From a virus: 48,487 nt of DNA. Positions 13,613 through 20,918 of this stretch are shown here, in pieces (positions within the stretch are counted from its first letter, which is position 1; every line of letters starts with the position of its first letter). The notes below the pieces were generated by a model. It saw nothing but the letters and a program-made list of their open reading frames with translations. It made no database searches and was not told where the DNA came from. The stretch lies in the IMG/VR virus record IMGVR_UViG_3300031962_000005, positions 1 to 48,487 of that record; one strand, given 5' to 3'. The position numbers and the translations under genes are program-made.

Positions 13613-15062
13613 CCTTCACCCTTTTCAGCGCGACCTGGTCGAGAAGATCGTGGCCTCGGTGGCGGCCGGCAACCGCATTATCGCCGTCCAGCTCGCCACC
13701 GGGGGCGGCAAGACCACCGTCATGTGCCATTTGGCCAAGCGCGCGAGCGCCAAGGGCAAGACATCGCTGTTCCTGGTTCACCGCCGCCGCCTGGTCGATC
13801 AAATCAGCGGCAGGCTAGAGGAGTTCGAGACCGATCACGGCATCATCATGCGCGGCGAGCGCACCCGCGCCGCCGCCCTGGTCCAGGTCGCCAGCCGCGA
13901 CACCATCGTCTCGCGCTGCTTCACCCACGAATGGAGAGGGCTCCCAGGCGCCCAGGTGATCTTCAACGACGAGGCCCATCATGCCATCCCCGAAGATTCG
14001 GAATACCGCCGCATCCTCTCCAACTATCCCGAGGCGGTGATCCTCCTTTTCAGCGCCACCCCGGTTGCGCCCGATGGCCAGGGGCCCGGGCCCTGGGCCC
14101 ACGACCTTGTGTGCGCCGCGCCGACTTCAGCACTGGTCGCCTCGGGCTTCCTGGTGCCGGTCAAATGTTATGCCCCCGACCGTAAACGTGGTCGAGGGGG
14201 CAAATATAAGCGCGGCGTGGCCGGCGACCTGGTCGAGTCGTGGAAGACCTACGCCGAGGGCCTGCCGACCGTGCTCTTCTGCTCCCGCGTGCAGCACAGC
14301 CGCGATGCCGTCCTGGCTTTCCAGGAAGCCGGCATCAGCGCCGCCCACGTCGATGCCGACACCTCGGACTATGACCGCGACCGCTGGTATGAGGGGCTCG
14401 GGGACGGGTCGGTGCAGGTGGTCTCGAACGTCGGCATCGTCAAAGAGGGGGTGGATATTCCTTGCCTGGGGTGCTGCCAGATTTATATGGAGATGAGCGG
14501 GCGCGTCGCCTTCCTGCAAGCCTGCGGCCGCATCATGAGACCCTTCCCGGGCAAGAGCCACGCTGTCTTAATCGATCACGCCGGCGCCGTTTTCCGCCAT
14601 GGCTTCCCGGACGAGGACACCGATTGGACGCTCTCGGGCAACGTCGATGAGCTATACCGGAAGAAGCACGACGGCGAGCTTACGCCCAGGGTCTATTACT
14701 GCAAGGCGTGCGAGCTGCTTTACCACGACCGCCTTAGCTGCCCCGAGTGCGGCAAGGTCCCGTCGAAGCCCCCCCGGTCGATCTTCGCGCCGCCCCCCCT
14801 CGAAACTACCAGCGAGCTTTTAATCGAGGCCGAGAGAGAGGGAGGAGCCGGCGTGTTCGCGCGCGAGGTCAAGGTCCAGCACTGGCTCAGGTGCCTGGCG
14901 GTCGCGGCCAATCGGAATGGCACGTTCGGGATGGCGAGCCAGATGTACCGGCGCAAATACGCCGAATGGCCGCCCCGCGACTTCCCGTGCGTGCAAGGTC
15001 CGGGCGGGCACGTGCGCAAGGTGGCCGACGTTTATCCGAAGTTCAGAAAGAAAAGGGCATAG
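13599..15062 (+). CDS. SF2 DEAH-type DNA helicase with zinc ribbon
   Basis: 487 aa from ATG at 13599 with GGAGAAGG upstream. Motif Q/I: PFQRDLV and ATGGGKTT (33-40); motif Ia VHRRRLVDQ; motif II DEAH (124-127); motif III FSATP (151-155); motif VI QACGRIMR (307-314). A four-Cys ribbon (C368, C371, C381, C384) follows the helicase core, then a basic C-terminus. Similar phage helicases of the UvsW/RadD-like type unwind branched DNA during replication and recombination. It overlaps the ParB-like gene and ends at GGAGGTGA, the ribosome site of the next gene. Confidence 0.9.
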   Translation: MPIPDLHPFQRDLVEKIVASVAAGNRIIAVQLATGGGKTTVMCHLAKRASAKGKTSLFLVHRRRLVDQISGRLEEFETDHGIIMRGERTRAAALVQVASRDTIVSRCFTHEWRGLPGAQVIFNDEAHHAIPEDSEYRRILSNYPEAVILLFSATPVAPDGQGPGPWAHDLVCAAPTSALVASGFLVPVKCYAPDRKRGRGGKYKRGVAGDLVESWKTYAEGLPTVLFCSRVQHSRDAVLAFQEAGISAAHVDADTSDYDRDRWYEGLGDGSVQVVSNVGIVKEGVDIPCLGCCQIYMEMSGRVAFLQACGRIMRPFPGKSHAVLIDHAGAVFRHGFPDEDTDWTLSGNVDELYRKKHDGELTPRVYYCKACELLYHDRLSCPECGKVPSKPPRSIFAPPPLETTSELLIEAEREGGAGVFAREVKVQHWLRCLAVAANRNGTFGMASQMYRRKYAEWPPRDFPCVQGPGGHVRKVADVYPKFRKKRA

Positions 15063-15072
15063 GAGGTGAACC

Positions 15073-15318
15073 ATGCCACTCATAACGTGGCAGCGCTTTA
15101 TCGAATTGGCGCGCAAGCGCGTGAGCGCCATGGATGAGGCTGATAAGGAACGAGGGGCGCCGACTCTCAAAGCCCTTGAGCTTGTACAAACCTGCCAGAT
15201 GGCTCTGGAAGCTGGCTTTAACACCGGCAGCTGGAAATGCGTAGGCGATGCCTGGGTGATGCTGGATCAACTAGTCGGCAAGCTGTCGGGAGGCACGGAT
15301 GCAGCGGTCAGACAATGA
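15073..15318 (+). CDS. Hypothetical early protein
   Basis: 81 aa with a near-perfect GGAGGTGA ribosome site. Mostly helical (FIELARKRVSAMDEADKERG ... LELVQTCQMALEAG) with no recognised motif. It overlaps the next gene by 20 bp, suggesting coupled translation. Such small helical proteins behind a helicase are often accessory, but nothing in the sequence fixes a role. Confidence 0.7.
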   Translation: MPLITWQRFIELARKRVSAMDEADKERGAPTLKALELVQTCQMALEAGFNTGSWKCVGDAWVMLDQLVGKLSGGTDAAVRQ

Positions 15319-15529
15319 ATGGCTCTATGAATTCAGGGCGATCATGCTCGCCGGCTATTTCTCGAAAGGGACAGCCGCCGAGAAGCTTTTGGAGATAGAG
15401 CACGCCGACGCCAAATTGCGGCAAGCCCTGTCTCAATTCCGGGCCGATATCCTGGGGACCTGGCAAGGACCCGGAGCCTTGAAGACGCCAGGACCCAAAC
15501 CTTGTCCCGAAACCGCAAAGAAGGTGTGA
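15299..15529 (+). CDS. Hypothetical early protein
   Basis: 76 aa from ATG at 15299 with GGGAGG upstream, starting inside the previous gene. Helical first half (NEWLYEFRAIMLAGYFSKGT) and a Pro/Lys-rich tail. No family recognised. Confidence 0.65.
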   Translation: MQRSDNEWLYEFRAIMLAGYFSKGTAAEKLLEIEHADAKLRQALSQFRADILGTWQGPGALKTPGPKPCPETAKKV

Positions 15530-15532
15530 ACC

Positions 15533-16213
15533 ATGAACCCAACCTACGTCGGTTATCGGCCGAACCTCGATGCGCCAAGCGAGCGCATCCGCAAGCTACC
15601 GATCGTTCGGGGCTATCCTGTGCCATGGTTCGTGGCCTGGATCAACGTTCCATCAGGCGAATCTCAGGGCGTGAAGGCGGTTCCCGAATTCAGGGCCATG
15701 GACATCCAGAAGTTCGCCCAGGCCATTAACCAAAAGTTGTGCTGGGTGTGCGGCGAAAACCTGGGGCGATTTATGACGTTCGTGGCCGGGCCGATGTGCG
15801 GCATCAATCGCACCTCGGCCGAGCCCCCGAGTCATATCGACTGCGCCCAATGGTCGGTGCGCAATTGCCCTTTCCTCTCGGACCCCGAGTTTGACCGTCG
15901 CGAGCTGGGCATGGAGGACTCGGTTTCGCCCGCCGGGCACATGATCCGTCGGAACCCGGGCGTAAGCCTCCTCTGGACGTGCCGGGAATACACACTATTT
16001 GACGACGGCCGCGGCGGCGCCCTCCTGCATCTGGGCGATCCCGCGAGCATCGAATGGTGGTGCCGGAAAAGGAAGGCGACCAGGGCCGAAGTCGAGGAGT
16101 CGATCCGCACCGGCCTACCTACTCTTGAGAAGCTGGCCGACGAGCAGGAAGGAGCCATGGAGGAGCTGGCGGCGATGGTGAGAGCGTTCAGAAAACACCT
16201 GCCCAAGGAGTAG
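15533..16213 (+). CDS. Conserved phage protein with Cys motif (CWVCG)
   Basis: 226 aa. The centre, KLCWVCGENLGRFMTFVAGPMCGINRTSAEPPSHIDCAQW followed by SVRNCPFL, has the Cys spacing CxxC ... C ... C and matches a protein type I have seen repeatedly in phages of Gram-negative bacteria without known function. A metal site is likely. The C-terminal 80 residues are helical and acidic. AAGGTGTGAACC precedes the ATG. It ends 3 bp before the HNH gene. Confidence 0.75.
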   Translation: MNPTYVGYRPNLDAPSERIRKLPIVRGYPVPWFVAWINVPSGESQGVKAVPEFRAMDIQKFAQAINQKLCWVCGENLGRFMTFVAGPMCGINRTSAEPPSHIDCAQWSVRNCPFLSDPEFDRRELGMEDSVSPAGHMIRRNPGVSLLWTCREYTLFDDGRGGALLHLGDPASIEWWCRKRKATRAEVEESIRTGLPTLEKLADEQEGAMEELAAMVRAFRKHLPKE

Positions 16214-16216
16214 GCC

Positions 16217-16561
16217 GTGATAATCATCGACAACGCCCTCTTGCGGACAGCGCGCTCCCTGCGCTGCGAATACTGTGACCGGCTCTGCGGCTACCCGACC
16301 GAAAGACACCACATAGTTCCCCGGGGCATGGGGGGAGGGAATAGGCTCGATGTCGCGGAGAACCTGGTGGACCTCGGGGGAGCTTTCGATTGCCGGTGCC
16401 ACGAGGACGCGCAGAAGGGAGTCATCACCAAGAAGGAATTGTTTTGCGCCGCGGGGCGGAGATTGGGTCAATCTGGGTTGAAGTGCAAGAACAAGGTAAA
16501 CAAGCTTTTGAGAGCACCGAAAGGAACGTCATGCAAGTCCAGCTTGAAAGCACGACGGTAA
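16217..16561 (+). CDS. HNH nuclease
   Basis: 114 aa from GTG at 16217 with AAGGAG upstream. CEYCDRLCGYPTERHHIVPRG (17-37) and the later NLVDL ... CRCHED (49-64) give a classic HNH core with a zinc-binding CxxC. Unlike the AP2-type genes on the late block, it is co-directional with its operon and may be a recombination or packaging nuclease rather than a homing one. The last 25 residues are Lys-rich and poorly conserved-looking, and the stop is followed in frame by a methyltransferase fragment. Confidence 0.83.
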   Translation: MIIIDNALLRTARSLRCEYCDRLCGYPTERHHIVPRGMGGGNRLDVAENLVDLGGAFDCRCHEDAQKGVITKKELFCAAGRRLGQSGLKCKNKVNKLLRAPKGTSCKSSLKARR

Positions 16562-16762
16562 CAATCCGCTCGGGCGCAATCCATCCTTGACCCTTTCATG
16601 GGTTCCGGAACCACGCTCCGCGCAGCCAAGGACCTGGGCCGCCGCGCGATCGGTATTGAGATTGATGAGAGTTATTGCGAGATAGCAGCTAAGCGTATGG
16701 CCCAAGGCGTGTTTACTTTCGACGCTTACCCTAATGCCGAAAAGGACCCAAGAGATTCATGA
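16562..16762 (+). pseudogene. Truncated DNA methyltransferase, C-terminal fragment
   Basis: In frame directly after the HNH stop. Reads [20 protein letters not shown] then [19 protein letters not shown], the motif I (DPFMGSGTT) and following region of N4/N6-adenine or cytosine-N4 methyltransferases, which lie at the C-terminus in the beta class. The catalytic (D/N/S)PP(Y/F/W) motif and the rest of the protein are absent. The TGA overlaps the next ATG as ATGA. It could start at the internal Met of MGSGTT. Most likely a decayed or deleted methyltransferase. Confidence 0.8.
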
Positions 16763-17142
16763 GAGCCCTCGTTATTAGCGATCAAATCAAGGCAAAAATC
16801 CGTGCTCAAGTTGAATGGGCAGAACGCCCAGAAAACTGGTATTGGCCCATGAAGGACGCGAAGCCTCCCGGTGACGACCTGGATTTCGTGACGCTTCTCG
16901 ACCACGGTTTCAGGGTAGTCTACTCTCATACGGTGATGCCCGATTCCAAACACTTCCGCCACCTTTCAGTCTCCGTCGAAGGCAGCAAATACCCGCACCA
17001 GATGGCGGTTTTCACTCTGGCCACTATGTTCGGTTTCAGCGGTGGACGGATCGTTGAAGACGTCACAATAGAGCCCGGACCGTGGATAATCGAGGTGAAA
17101 AAGCATGATAGGTGTATTGTACTTGCGGAGTTATTTAAGTGA
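16759..17142 (+). CDS. Conserved hypothetical phage protein
   Basis: 127 aa. The core [20 protein letters not shown] ... [28 protein letters not shown] matches a protein family I recognise from phages and prophages, with no known function to my knowledge. It starts at the ATGA overlap with the methyltransferase fragment and is followed by a GTG start (17139) with a 4-bp overlap. Confidence 0.78.
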   Translation: MRALVISDQIKAKIRAQVEWAERPENWYWPMKDAKPPGDDLDFVTLLDHGFRVVYSHTVMPDSKHFRHLSVSVEGSKYPHQMAVFTLATMFGFSGGRIVEDVTIEPGPWIIEVKKHDRCIVLAELFK

Positions 17143-17381
17143 CGCAACTTGTCTATCGAGGACGACTAATGCTACCCGAAAACTTGAGCGACCGTGACAA
17201 ATTCTGGGCCTTCAAACGAATGGCTGCGAACATGGCGGCAATGATTGACTGGCCTTCGGAAGAGAAAATGGAGCGTGCATCTGGTCTGTGCGTGTGCGCG
17301 AAGTGTGGTCTTAACTATTACGACCATCCCACGGAAAACGGATTAACGCTGACGTGCGACGGGAGGCTTTGGCACCTATGA
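17139..17381 (+). CDS. Small zinc-knuckle-like protein
   Basis: 80 aa from GTG at 17139 with CGGAG 8 bases upstream. A second good start, ATG at 17169 with GAGG, would remove ten residues. The C-terminal CVCAKCGLNYYDHPTENGLTL ... CDGRLWHL contains CxC/CxxC plus a later Cys and His, a possible metal site. No function known. Couples to the 35-aa ORF by ATGA. Confidence 0.68.
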   Translation: MTQLVYRGRLMLPENLSDRDKFWAFKRMAANMAAMIDWPSEEKMERASGLCVCAKCGLNYYDHPTENGLTLTCDGRLWHL

Positions 17382-17485
17382 AAAGAGATTTTTGCATTCG
17401 ATTGACCGCGAGCGACAAGAGCGCCGCAAAAGCGGCCACATTGGATTCGCGTCAAGGTATTATCCGGCGCGACGGAACTTTCTGA
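17378..17485 (+). CDS. 35-aa ORF, function unknown
   Basis: Reads MKRDFCIRLTASDKSAAKAA and 15 more residues, with GGGAGG 11 bases upstream and an ATGA overlap with the preceding gene. It may be a small protein or the truncated start of a longer gene broken when the radical SAM segment was inserted just downstream. Confidence 0.5.
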   Translation: MKRDFCIRLTASDKSAAKAATLDSRQGIIRRDGTF

Positions 17486-17513
17486 CGTTTCGAGAAATGG
17501 TACGGGCTGCCCA

Positions 17514-18410
17514 ATGACCCACCAAGAACTAATCGACCTGGATGGAAAGATGGTCCTCCGCGTCTTTCCAGGGCGCACGAAAGCGACCCCAGACGACGAA
17601 GGCGCTCGCTTTGGACCTCCCGGACTATTCGAGGAGGCTGACGAAATCCATATCTCTGTGACATTTACTTGGCACAGGGAATTGGCGGAGCAACTGGGCG
17701 CCGCATGGGAGAGGATAGCGCCGGTCAAGATTGGCGGGGTCGGCTGGAGAACGAAGGAGCAACCCTTCGGCGATCCGGGGGCCGAGTTTGTCCCCGGTCG
17801 TTATGTGAAGCGCGGCTATGTGTTCACCAGTCGCGGCTGTCCGAGAAAATGCAAGTTCTGCTCGGTACCACTGCGAGACCCATTAGTAAGGCTACTACCT
17901 ATCGTGGATGGCTGGAACATCCTGGACGATAACCTTTTAGCCTGCCCACGCCGCCACGTCGAAGCCGTGTTCTCCATGCTCAAGAGGCAAAAGCGACGAG
18001 TGGAATTCACGGGTGGCCTAGAGGCTAAATCTCTGAAGGATTACCAGGTTGGCCTTCTCGCTGACCTCAGTCCGCCACCGTCGATGTTCTGGGCTTACGA
18101 TCCGGGCGACCCTTTCGAGACATTGAAGAGCGCGGCTGACCGTATGTGGGCGGCCGGATTGTCGAAGAAAACACATCGGGTGCGATGTTACGTGCTGATC
18201 GGGTTCCCGGCCGAAGTATCTGAAGACGAACGTCCGGACACGTTTGAAGCTGCCGAGAGGCGATTAGAGCAAATGGTGTCTATCGGCTTCACCCCAATGG
18301 CCATGCTTTACCGGCCAGAGATTGCCGGGAATTGGCGGCCCGACCCGGAATGGCGGAGATTTCAGAGGCGTTGGGCGCGCCCGGCAATCATTCATGCGAG
18401 ACAAGTGTGA
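17514..18410 (+). CDS. Radical SAM protein
   Basis: 298 aa. SRGCPRKCKFCSVP (106-119) holds the CxxxCxxC cluster ligands C109, C113 and C116 for the 4Fe-4S/SAM site. GWNILDDNLLAC, VEFTGGLEA and RCYVLIGFP are conserved features of a radical SAM subfamily found in bacteria and phages. The substrate is not known; nucleotide, tRNA or protein modification are all possible. Residues 1-10 (MTHQELIDLD) come from a 27-bp repeat shared with the next gene. The native start is probably Met13 (17550, MVLRVFPGRTKATP). The stop overlaps the next GTG. Confidence 0.85.
   Translation: MTHQELIDLDGKMVLRVFPGRTKATPDDEGARFGPPGLFEEADEIHISVTFTWHRELAEQLGAAWERIAPVKIGGVGWRTKEQPFGDPGAEFVPGRYVKRGYVFTSRGCPRKCKFCSVPLRDPLVRLLPIVDGWNILDDNLLACPRRHVEAVFSMLKRQKRRVEFTGGLEAKSLKDYQVGLLADLSPPPSMFWAYDPGDPFETLKSAADRMWAAGLSKKTHRVRCYVLIGFPAEVSEDERPDTFEAAERRLEQMVSIGFTPMAMLYRPEIAGNWRPDPEWRRFQRRWARPAIIHARQV
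17515..17541 (+). repeat. Direct repeat, copy 1, at the start of the radical SAM gene
   Basis: TGACCCACCAAGAACTAATC plus GACCTGG, 27 bp. It differs from 18408-18434 at one base (C versus G at position 8). It encodes THQELIDL just after the ATG. Two near-identical copies 893 bp apart flank the radical SAM gene. Confidence 0.9.
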
Positions 18411-18919
18411 CCCAGCAAGAACTAATCGACCTGGCCCACCAGCGTGGCGGCAAAGTCGGCAAGAGCATGGCGGAAGCCATGGAGGAAGGCGGGGCCGTCC
18501 ACGGGACCTCCTGCCCGGTTGTCGCCGGCAGTGGCACCTCGGCGGCACGCGGACGGTCCCGCCACACTCCAGGCCCCAAAGCACGAGCCCGCCCTGTACG
18601 CCATGAACCGGGGCGCATGAACAAGACCGAAGCGGCGCACGCCCGCTGGCTCGACTTTCAAATTCAACTTGGAGAGGTGACGGCCTATTGGTTCGAGTCG
18701 GTCAAGTTGCGGTTGGCGGATAAGACGTGGCTTGTCCCCGATTTTCTCGTAATGCTTGCCAACGGCACGCTTCAGTTTGAGGAAGTGAAAGGCGGCTTCG
18801 TCCGTGAAGACTCGATTATAAAGCTCAAGGTTGCCGCCTCAATGTATCCTCTCTTTCGTTTTGTCCTTTGCCAGAAGAGCAAGAGCGGCTGGACCTACAG
18901 CACCGTCTCTGCCAAATGA
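18407..18919 (+). CDS. PD-(D/E)XK endonuclease-like protein (DUF1064-type)
   Basis: 170 aa from GTG at 18407 (GTGA overlap). N-terminal 70 residues are Gly/Ser/Arg-rich and look disordered. The C-terminal domain, EAAHARWLDFQIQLGEVTAYWFE then LVPDFLVMLANGTLQFEEVKGG, has the E ... PDF ... ExK arrangement of the DUF1064/endonuclease-I-like family of phage Holliday-junction or branched-DNA nucleases. A start at Met70 (MNKTEAAHAR) would give the bare domain. It would resolve replication intermediates with the SF2 helicase and recombinase. Confidence 0.8.
   Translation: MTQQELIDLAHQRGGKVGKSMAEAMEEGGAVHGTSCPVVAGSGTSAARGRSRHTPGPKARARPVRHEPGRMNKTEAAHARWLDFQIQLGEVTAYWFESVKLRLADKTWLVPDFLVMLANGTLQFEEVKGGFVREDSIIKLKVAASMYPLFRFVLCQKSKSGWTYSTVSAK
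18408..18434 (+). repeat. Direct repeat, copy 2, at the start of the DUF1064-like gene
   Basis: Matches 17515-17541 in 26 of 27 bases and occupies the same position relative to the start codon (GTG here, ATG there). It encodes TQQELIDL. The pattern suggests that the radical SAM segment entered at, and duplicated, the 5' end of this gene. Confidence 0.9.
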
Positions 18920-18926
18920 GGCCTCC

Positions 18927-19169
18927 ATGGTTTTGCCTGACTTGCCCGTAATCCCAGGCGTTGTTATCGATCACGTCCCCGGCGCCACTGGCTACGCAGC
19001 CGCGACGGATGGCACGATCTGGTCTTGCCTTGGGTTAGGGCCGCGATTCAAGAATCTCCAGCCCTGGAGAATGCTGGCGGCCAACCATGCGCAGTTAGCA
19101 CGGGACTACGGCGTCTCGACGATGATGATCTACTTCATTGGGACCGGCAAGAACTGGAGAGCCTCATGA
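18927..19169 (+). CDS. Internally deleted homing-endonuclease-like protein (NUMOD4 plus HTH, no HNH)
   Basis: 80 aa. The N-terminus VIDHVPGATGYAAATDGTIW matches NUMOD4-type domains (IPGYxGYxVSxxGxVWS) of phage HNH endonucleases. The C-terminus HAQLARDYGVSTMMIYFIGT followed by GKNWR resembles the HTH that ends such enzymes. The HNH core that normally lies between, about 60-80 residues, is absent. It may be a DNA-binding remnant or a domesticated regulator. ATG at 18927; the stop overlaps the next ATG. Confidence 0.65.
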   Translation: MVLPDLPVIPGVVIDHVPGATGYAAATDGTIWSCLGLGPRFKNLQPWRMLAANHAQLARDYGVSTMMIYFIGTGKNWRAS

Positions 19170-19372
19170 AAACCGAACTGCGTCTTGCCCCGCACTCCCA
19201 GATACACGGCGCCAACGTCGTCGAACTCTGGCACGAGGGGAAACTGATCGGCACCGTCACGGGCGCCGACGGTCCGGGCTGCCGGGTGATCTCGAAATTT
19301 CCCTTGGGTTATTTGCTCTTTCACGATTGTGGAGAGCCGTCTGTCCTGGAAGTGGATATAAAGGTCAGGTAG
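19166..19372 (+). CDS. Hypothetical early protein
   Basis: 68 aa from ATG at 19166 (ATGA overlap). Beta-rich (VVELWHEGKLIGTVTGADGPGCRVISK), reminiscent of short phage proteins with an antiparallel sheet. No family recognised. It is the last gene before the large non-coding structured stretch. Confidence 0.65.
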   Translation: MKTELRLAPHSQIHGANVVELWHEGKLIGTVTGADGPGCRVISKFPLGYLLFHDCGEPSVLEVDIKVR

Positions 19373-19380
19373 GAAAGCAA

Positions 19381-19405
19381 GCAGCCGGGGTGTAGCCCCG
19401 GCTGC
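19381..19405 (+). terminator. Perfect 10-bp hairpin after the 68-aa gene
   Basis: GCAGCCGGGG pairs with CCCCGGCTGC around TGTAG. It lies 8 bases after the stop codon, as a terminator would, but no T-tract follows. It may instead be the first stem of the structured region beginning here. Confidence 0.5.
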
Positions 19406-19950
19406 AAGCCCGATATCGAACGCTTGATTAAGCACATTCTATCGGGCTTCCCCGAAAAAATCAAGACTCCCCCATGAAGGGGGTTATACCCAACGTTGGG
19501 AAACGTCCTGCTCCGTGGAGACAGGTGCCTAACCCCTAGTGGTCACTCCGACAGGGACCGATGCAGAACACACGGCCCGGAAGTGTGACATGGCCCGGCA
19601 AGCGCTGCCGGCTGAAATACGCCGGAGGGGTTGCCTGGAAGGCCCGCACACTCGCGAAGGAAGGCAAAGTTAGTCCGCCGGCCGATTCATGGAGTAGGCG
19701 CGTAGGCGCCCAAGCCGGCGGCGATGGCTGAGGAACCCGGAGCCGCAAGCTCCGGCAGGGACCGTTCCGAGGGCCACAGACCTGGACTGGCAACCCCGTG
19801 CCCGCTCCGGCCGACATGGGGCTCCAGGCGAAAGCCCGGAAGGGATGGTTCGGCGTCTCCCAACTGGTGACGCCTACTGCGGGCCACCGATACCAAAAAC
19901 TCGCGGGGTACCTTAACCCCCGGTGCGCGCCCACCGCCTCGGGAGACGAA
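19406..19950 (+). ncRNA. Candidate large structured non-coding RNA
   Basis: About 545 bp without a convincing gene, crowded with stems: AAGCCCGATA/TATCGGGCTT (19406/19440), palindrome CCCAACGTTGGG (19489), CCTGCTC/GAGaCAGG (19507), AACCCCT/AGGGGTT (19531/19626) enclosing GGTC/GACC, CACAC/GTGTG and CCGGCA/TGCCGG, CCGCCGGC/GCCGGCGG (19675/19714) enclosing GGCGC/GCGCC, GGAAC/GTTCC (19732/19764) enclosing CCGGAGC/GCTCCGG, GGCGTC/GACGCC (19852/19869), CACCG/CGGTG (19885/19921) enclosing CGGGG/CCCCG. CAGGGACCG occurs twice (19552, 19756). Size and multi-branched layout recall phage-borne giant RNAs such as GOLLD and ROOL, or a catalytic intron; no family was matched. Confidence 0.65.
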
Positions 19951-19953
19951 GAA

Positions 19954-20223
19954 ATGCCCAAGAAAGACCAAAGACGGGACTATGACGGTCGCTACCAGAA
20001 GAAGCCAAGCTATGCCGGGAAGAACCTGCGCCAGGGCAAAATCACCCCGGCAGAGGTAGAGAACTTCTCTCGCCGTAGGAGGCCGGAGAGAGAAGCCCTG
20101 GTGCAGTGCTGGCGATGCAACAGGGTGATGCTCCTTGATCCGGACCGAGGCATGCTGCGGATGTCGTGCCGGTCGTGTGGCGGTAACGTGGAAGTGTTGA
20201 CAATCGACGGCATTCCTCAGTGA
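19954..20223 (+). CDS. Zinc-ribbon protein with basic N-terminus
   Basis: 89 aa from ATG at 19954 with GGGAG upstream. A Lys/Arg-rich N-terminal half is followed by CWRCNRVMLLD ... MSCRSCGGNVEVL, a four-Cys ribbon (about residues 52-75). Probably a nucleic-acid-binding protein. It is the first gene after the structured region, which could be its leader. Confidence 0.7.
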   Translation: MPKKDQRRDYDGRYQKKPSYAGKNLRQGKITPAEVENFSRRRRPEREALVQCWRCNRVMLLDPDRGMLRMSCRSCGGNVEVLTIDGIPQ

Positions 20224-20243
20224 GTGCCCGGCAGGAGAGAGCC

Positions 20244-20369
20244 ATGCGCCGAGAGGATTACGAGAGGATGGGGGCGCCTTGGCATGTGGTGCGTAACGAG
20301 AGCATCACTTGTGTCGAGTCAAGAGTGCTGAAGGTGGTGACGCTCCCCGAAATAGAGTGCATACCATAA
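20244..20369 (+). CDS. 41-aa small protein
   Basis: Reads MRREDYERMGAPWHVVRNES and continues to LPEIECIP. CAGGAGAGA lies about 6 bases before the ATG at 20244. It fills the gap between the zinc-ribbon gene and the 90-aa gene without overlap. Amphipathic; no family recognised. Confidence 0.55.
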   Translation: MRREDYERMGAPWHVVRNESITCVESRVLKVVTLPEIECIP

Positions 20370-20385
20370 CCCCGAGGAAAGACCA

Positions 20386-20658
20386 ATGCTATCCGCCGAA
20401 GAAAAGGCCCTGTGGACAAGGCCGGAACTGGCCCTTGACGTGATCGAGAAAGCCGGCATCCTGTGCGACAACGAGCAATACCGGAAGCTGCCGGAACTGC
20501 CGGCACTCTGGAAAGCAATCACGGCCTGGAGAGAGTTTGTCGAGAAAGTGAAGGAGGAGCAACATGCGCAGAAGAAGAACCTGCGTGAGTCGATCAAGGA
20601 CGCGGAAAAGGATTTCTCCGCCCAGACCAGGGAAAGAGCGCCCAAGGGAGATTCGTGA
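20386..20658 (+). CDS. Hypothetical helical coiled-coil protein
   Basis: 90 aa with CGAGGAAAGACC before the ATG. The second half is a long charged helix (FVEKVKEEQHAQKKNLRESI...) suggesting a coiled coil. No motif. It leads into two small membrane genes at the end of the early block. Confidence 0.7.
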   Translation: MLSAEEKALWTRPELALDVIEKAGILCDNEQYRKLPELPALWKAITAWREFVEKVKEEQHAQKKNLRESIKDAEKDFSAQTRERAPKGDS

Positions 20659-20705
20659 GCTATGGTTGTCCTGGACAGCGCTTTGGTCTTTCGAGAGGTT
20701 TTGCA

Positions 20706-20918
20706 ATGTCTTCGGAATCGAAAACGAAAGTGACGTGGAGGGAGGTCGGGGCCGGGCTGTGCATGCTGTACAGCCTGCTCACGAGTTTCGCCTTCATCGT
20801 CTTCAATTACCAGTTCGCACAGACTCACTCCTTCTTGGAGTGGGTAGCTGCCATGATTTTCTGGCTGCCCATCAAGGCCTTCTTCTGGCCGATCTTTATC
20901 TTCCTGGGGGCCCTTTGA
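20706..20918 (+). CDS. Small two-TM membrane protein
   Basis: 70 aa from ATG at 20706 with GAGAGG upstream; the frame stays open to 20655 without a better start. TM segments are at about 14-33 (AGLCMLYSLLTSFAFIVFNY) and 42-68 (WVAAMIFWLPIKAFFWPIFI...). It overlaps the next gene (TGATG). A membrane pair at the distal end of an early operon could be superinfection-exclusion or lysis proteins; not decided by sequence. Confidence 0.7.
   Translation: MSSESKTKVTWREVGAGLCMLYSLLTSFAFIVFNYQFAQTHSFLEWVAAMIFWLPIKAFFWPIFIFLGAL

Noticed and set aside
19381-19405. Standard intrinsic terminator
   Set aside because: Stem is perfect but no T-tract follows on the plus strand, so it is listed only as a terminator-like hairpin with moderate confidence.
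19536-19961. Minus-strand 141-codon open frame across the structured region
   Set aside because: Cys/Ser/Arg/Pro-rich composition typical of a shadow frame in GC-rich DNA, no ribosome site, antisense to the operon, and it spans strong stems. The region reads better as RNA.
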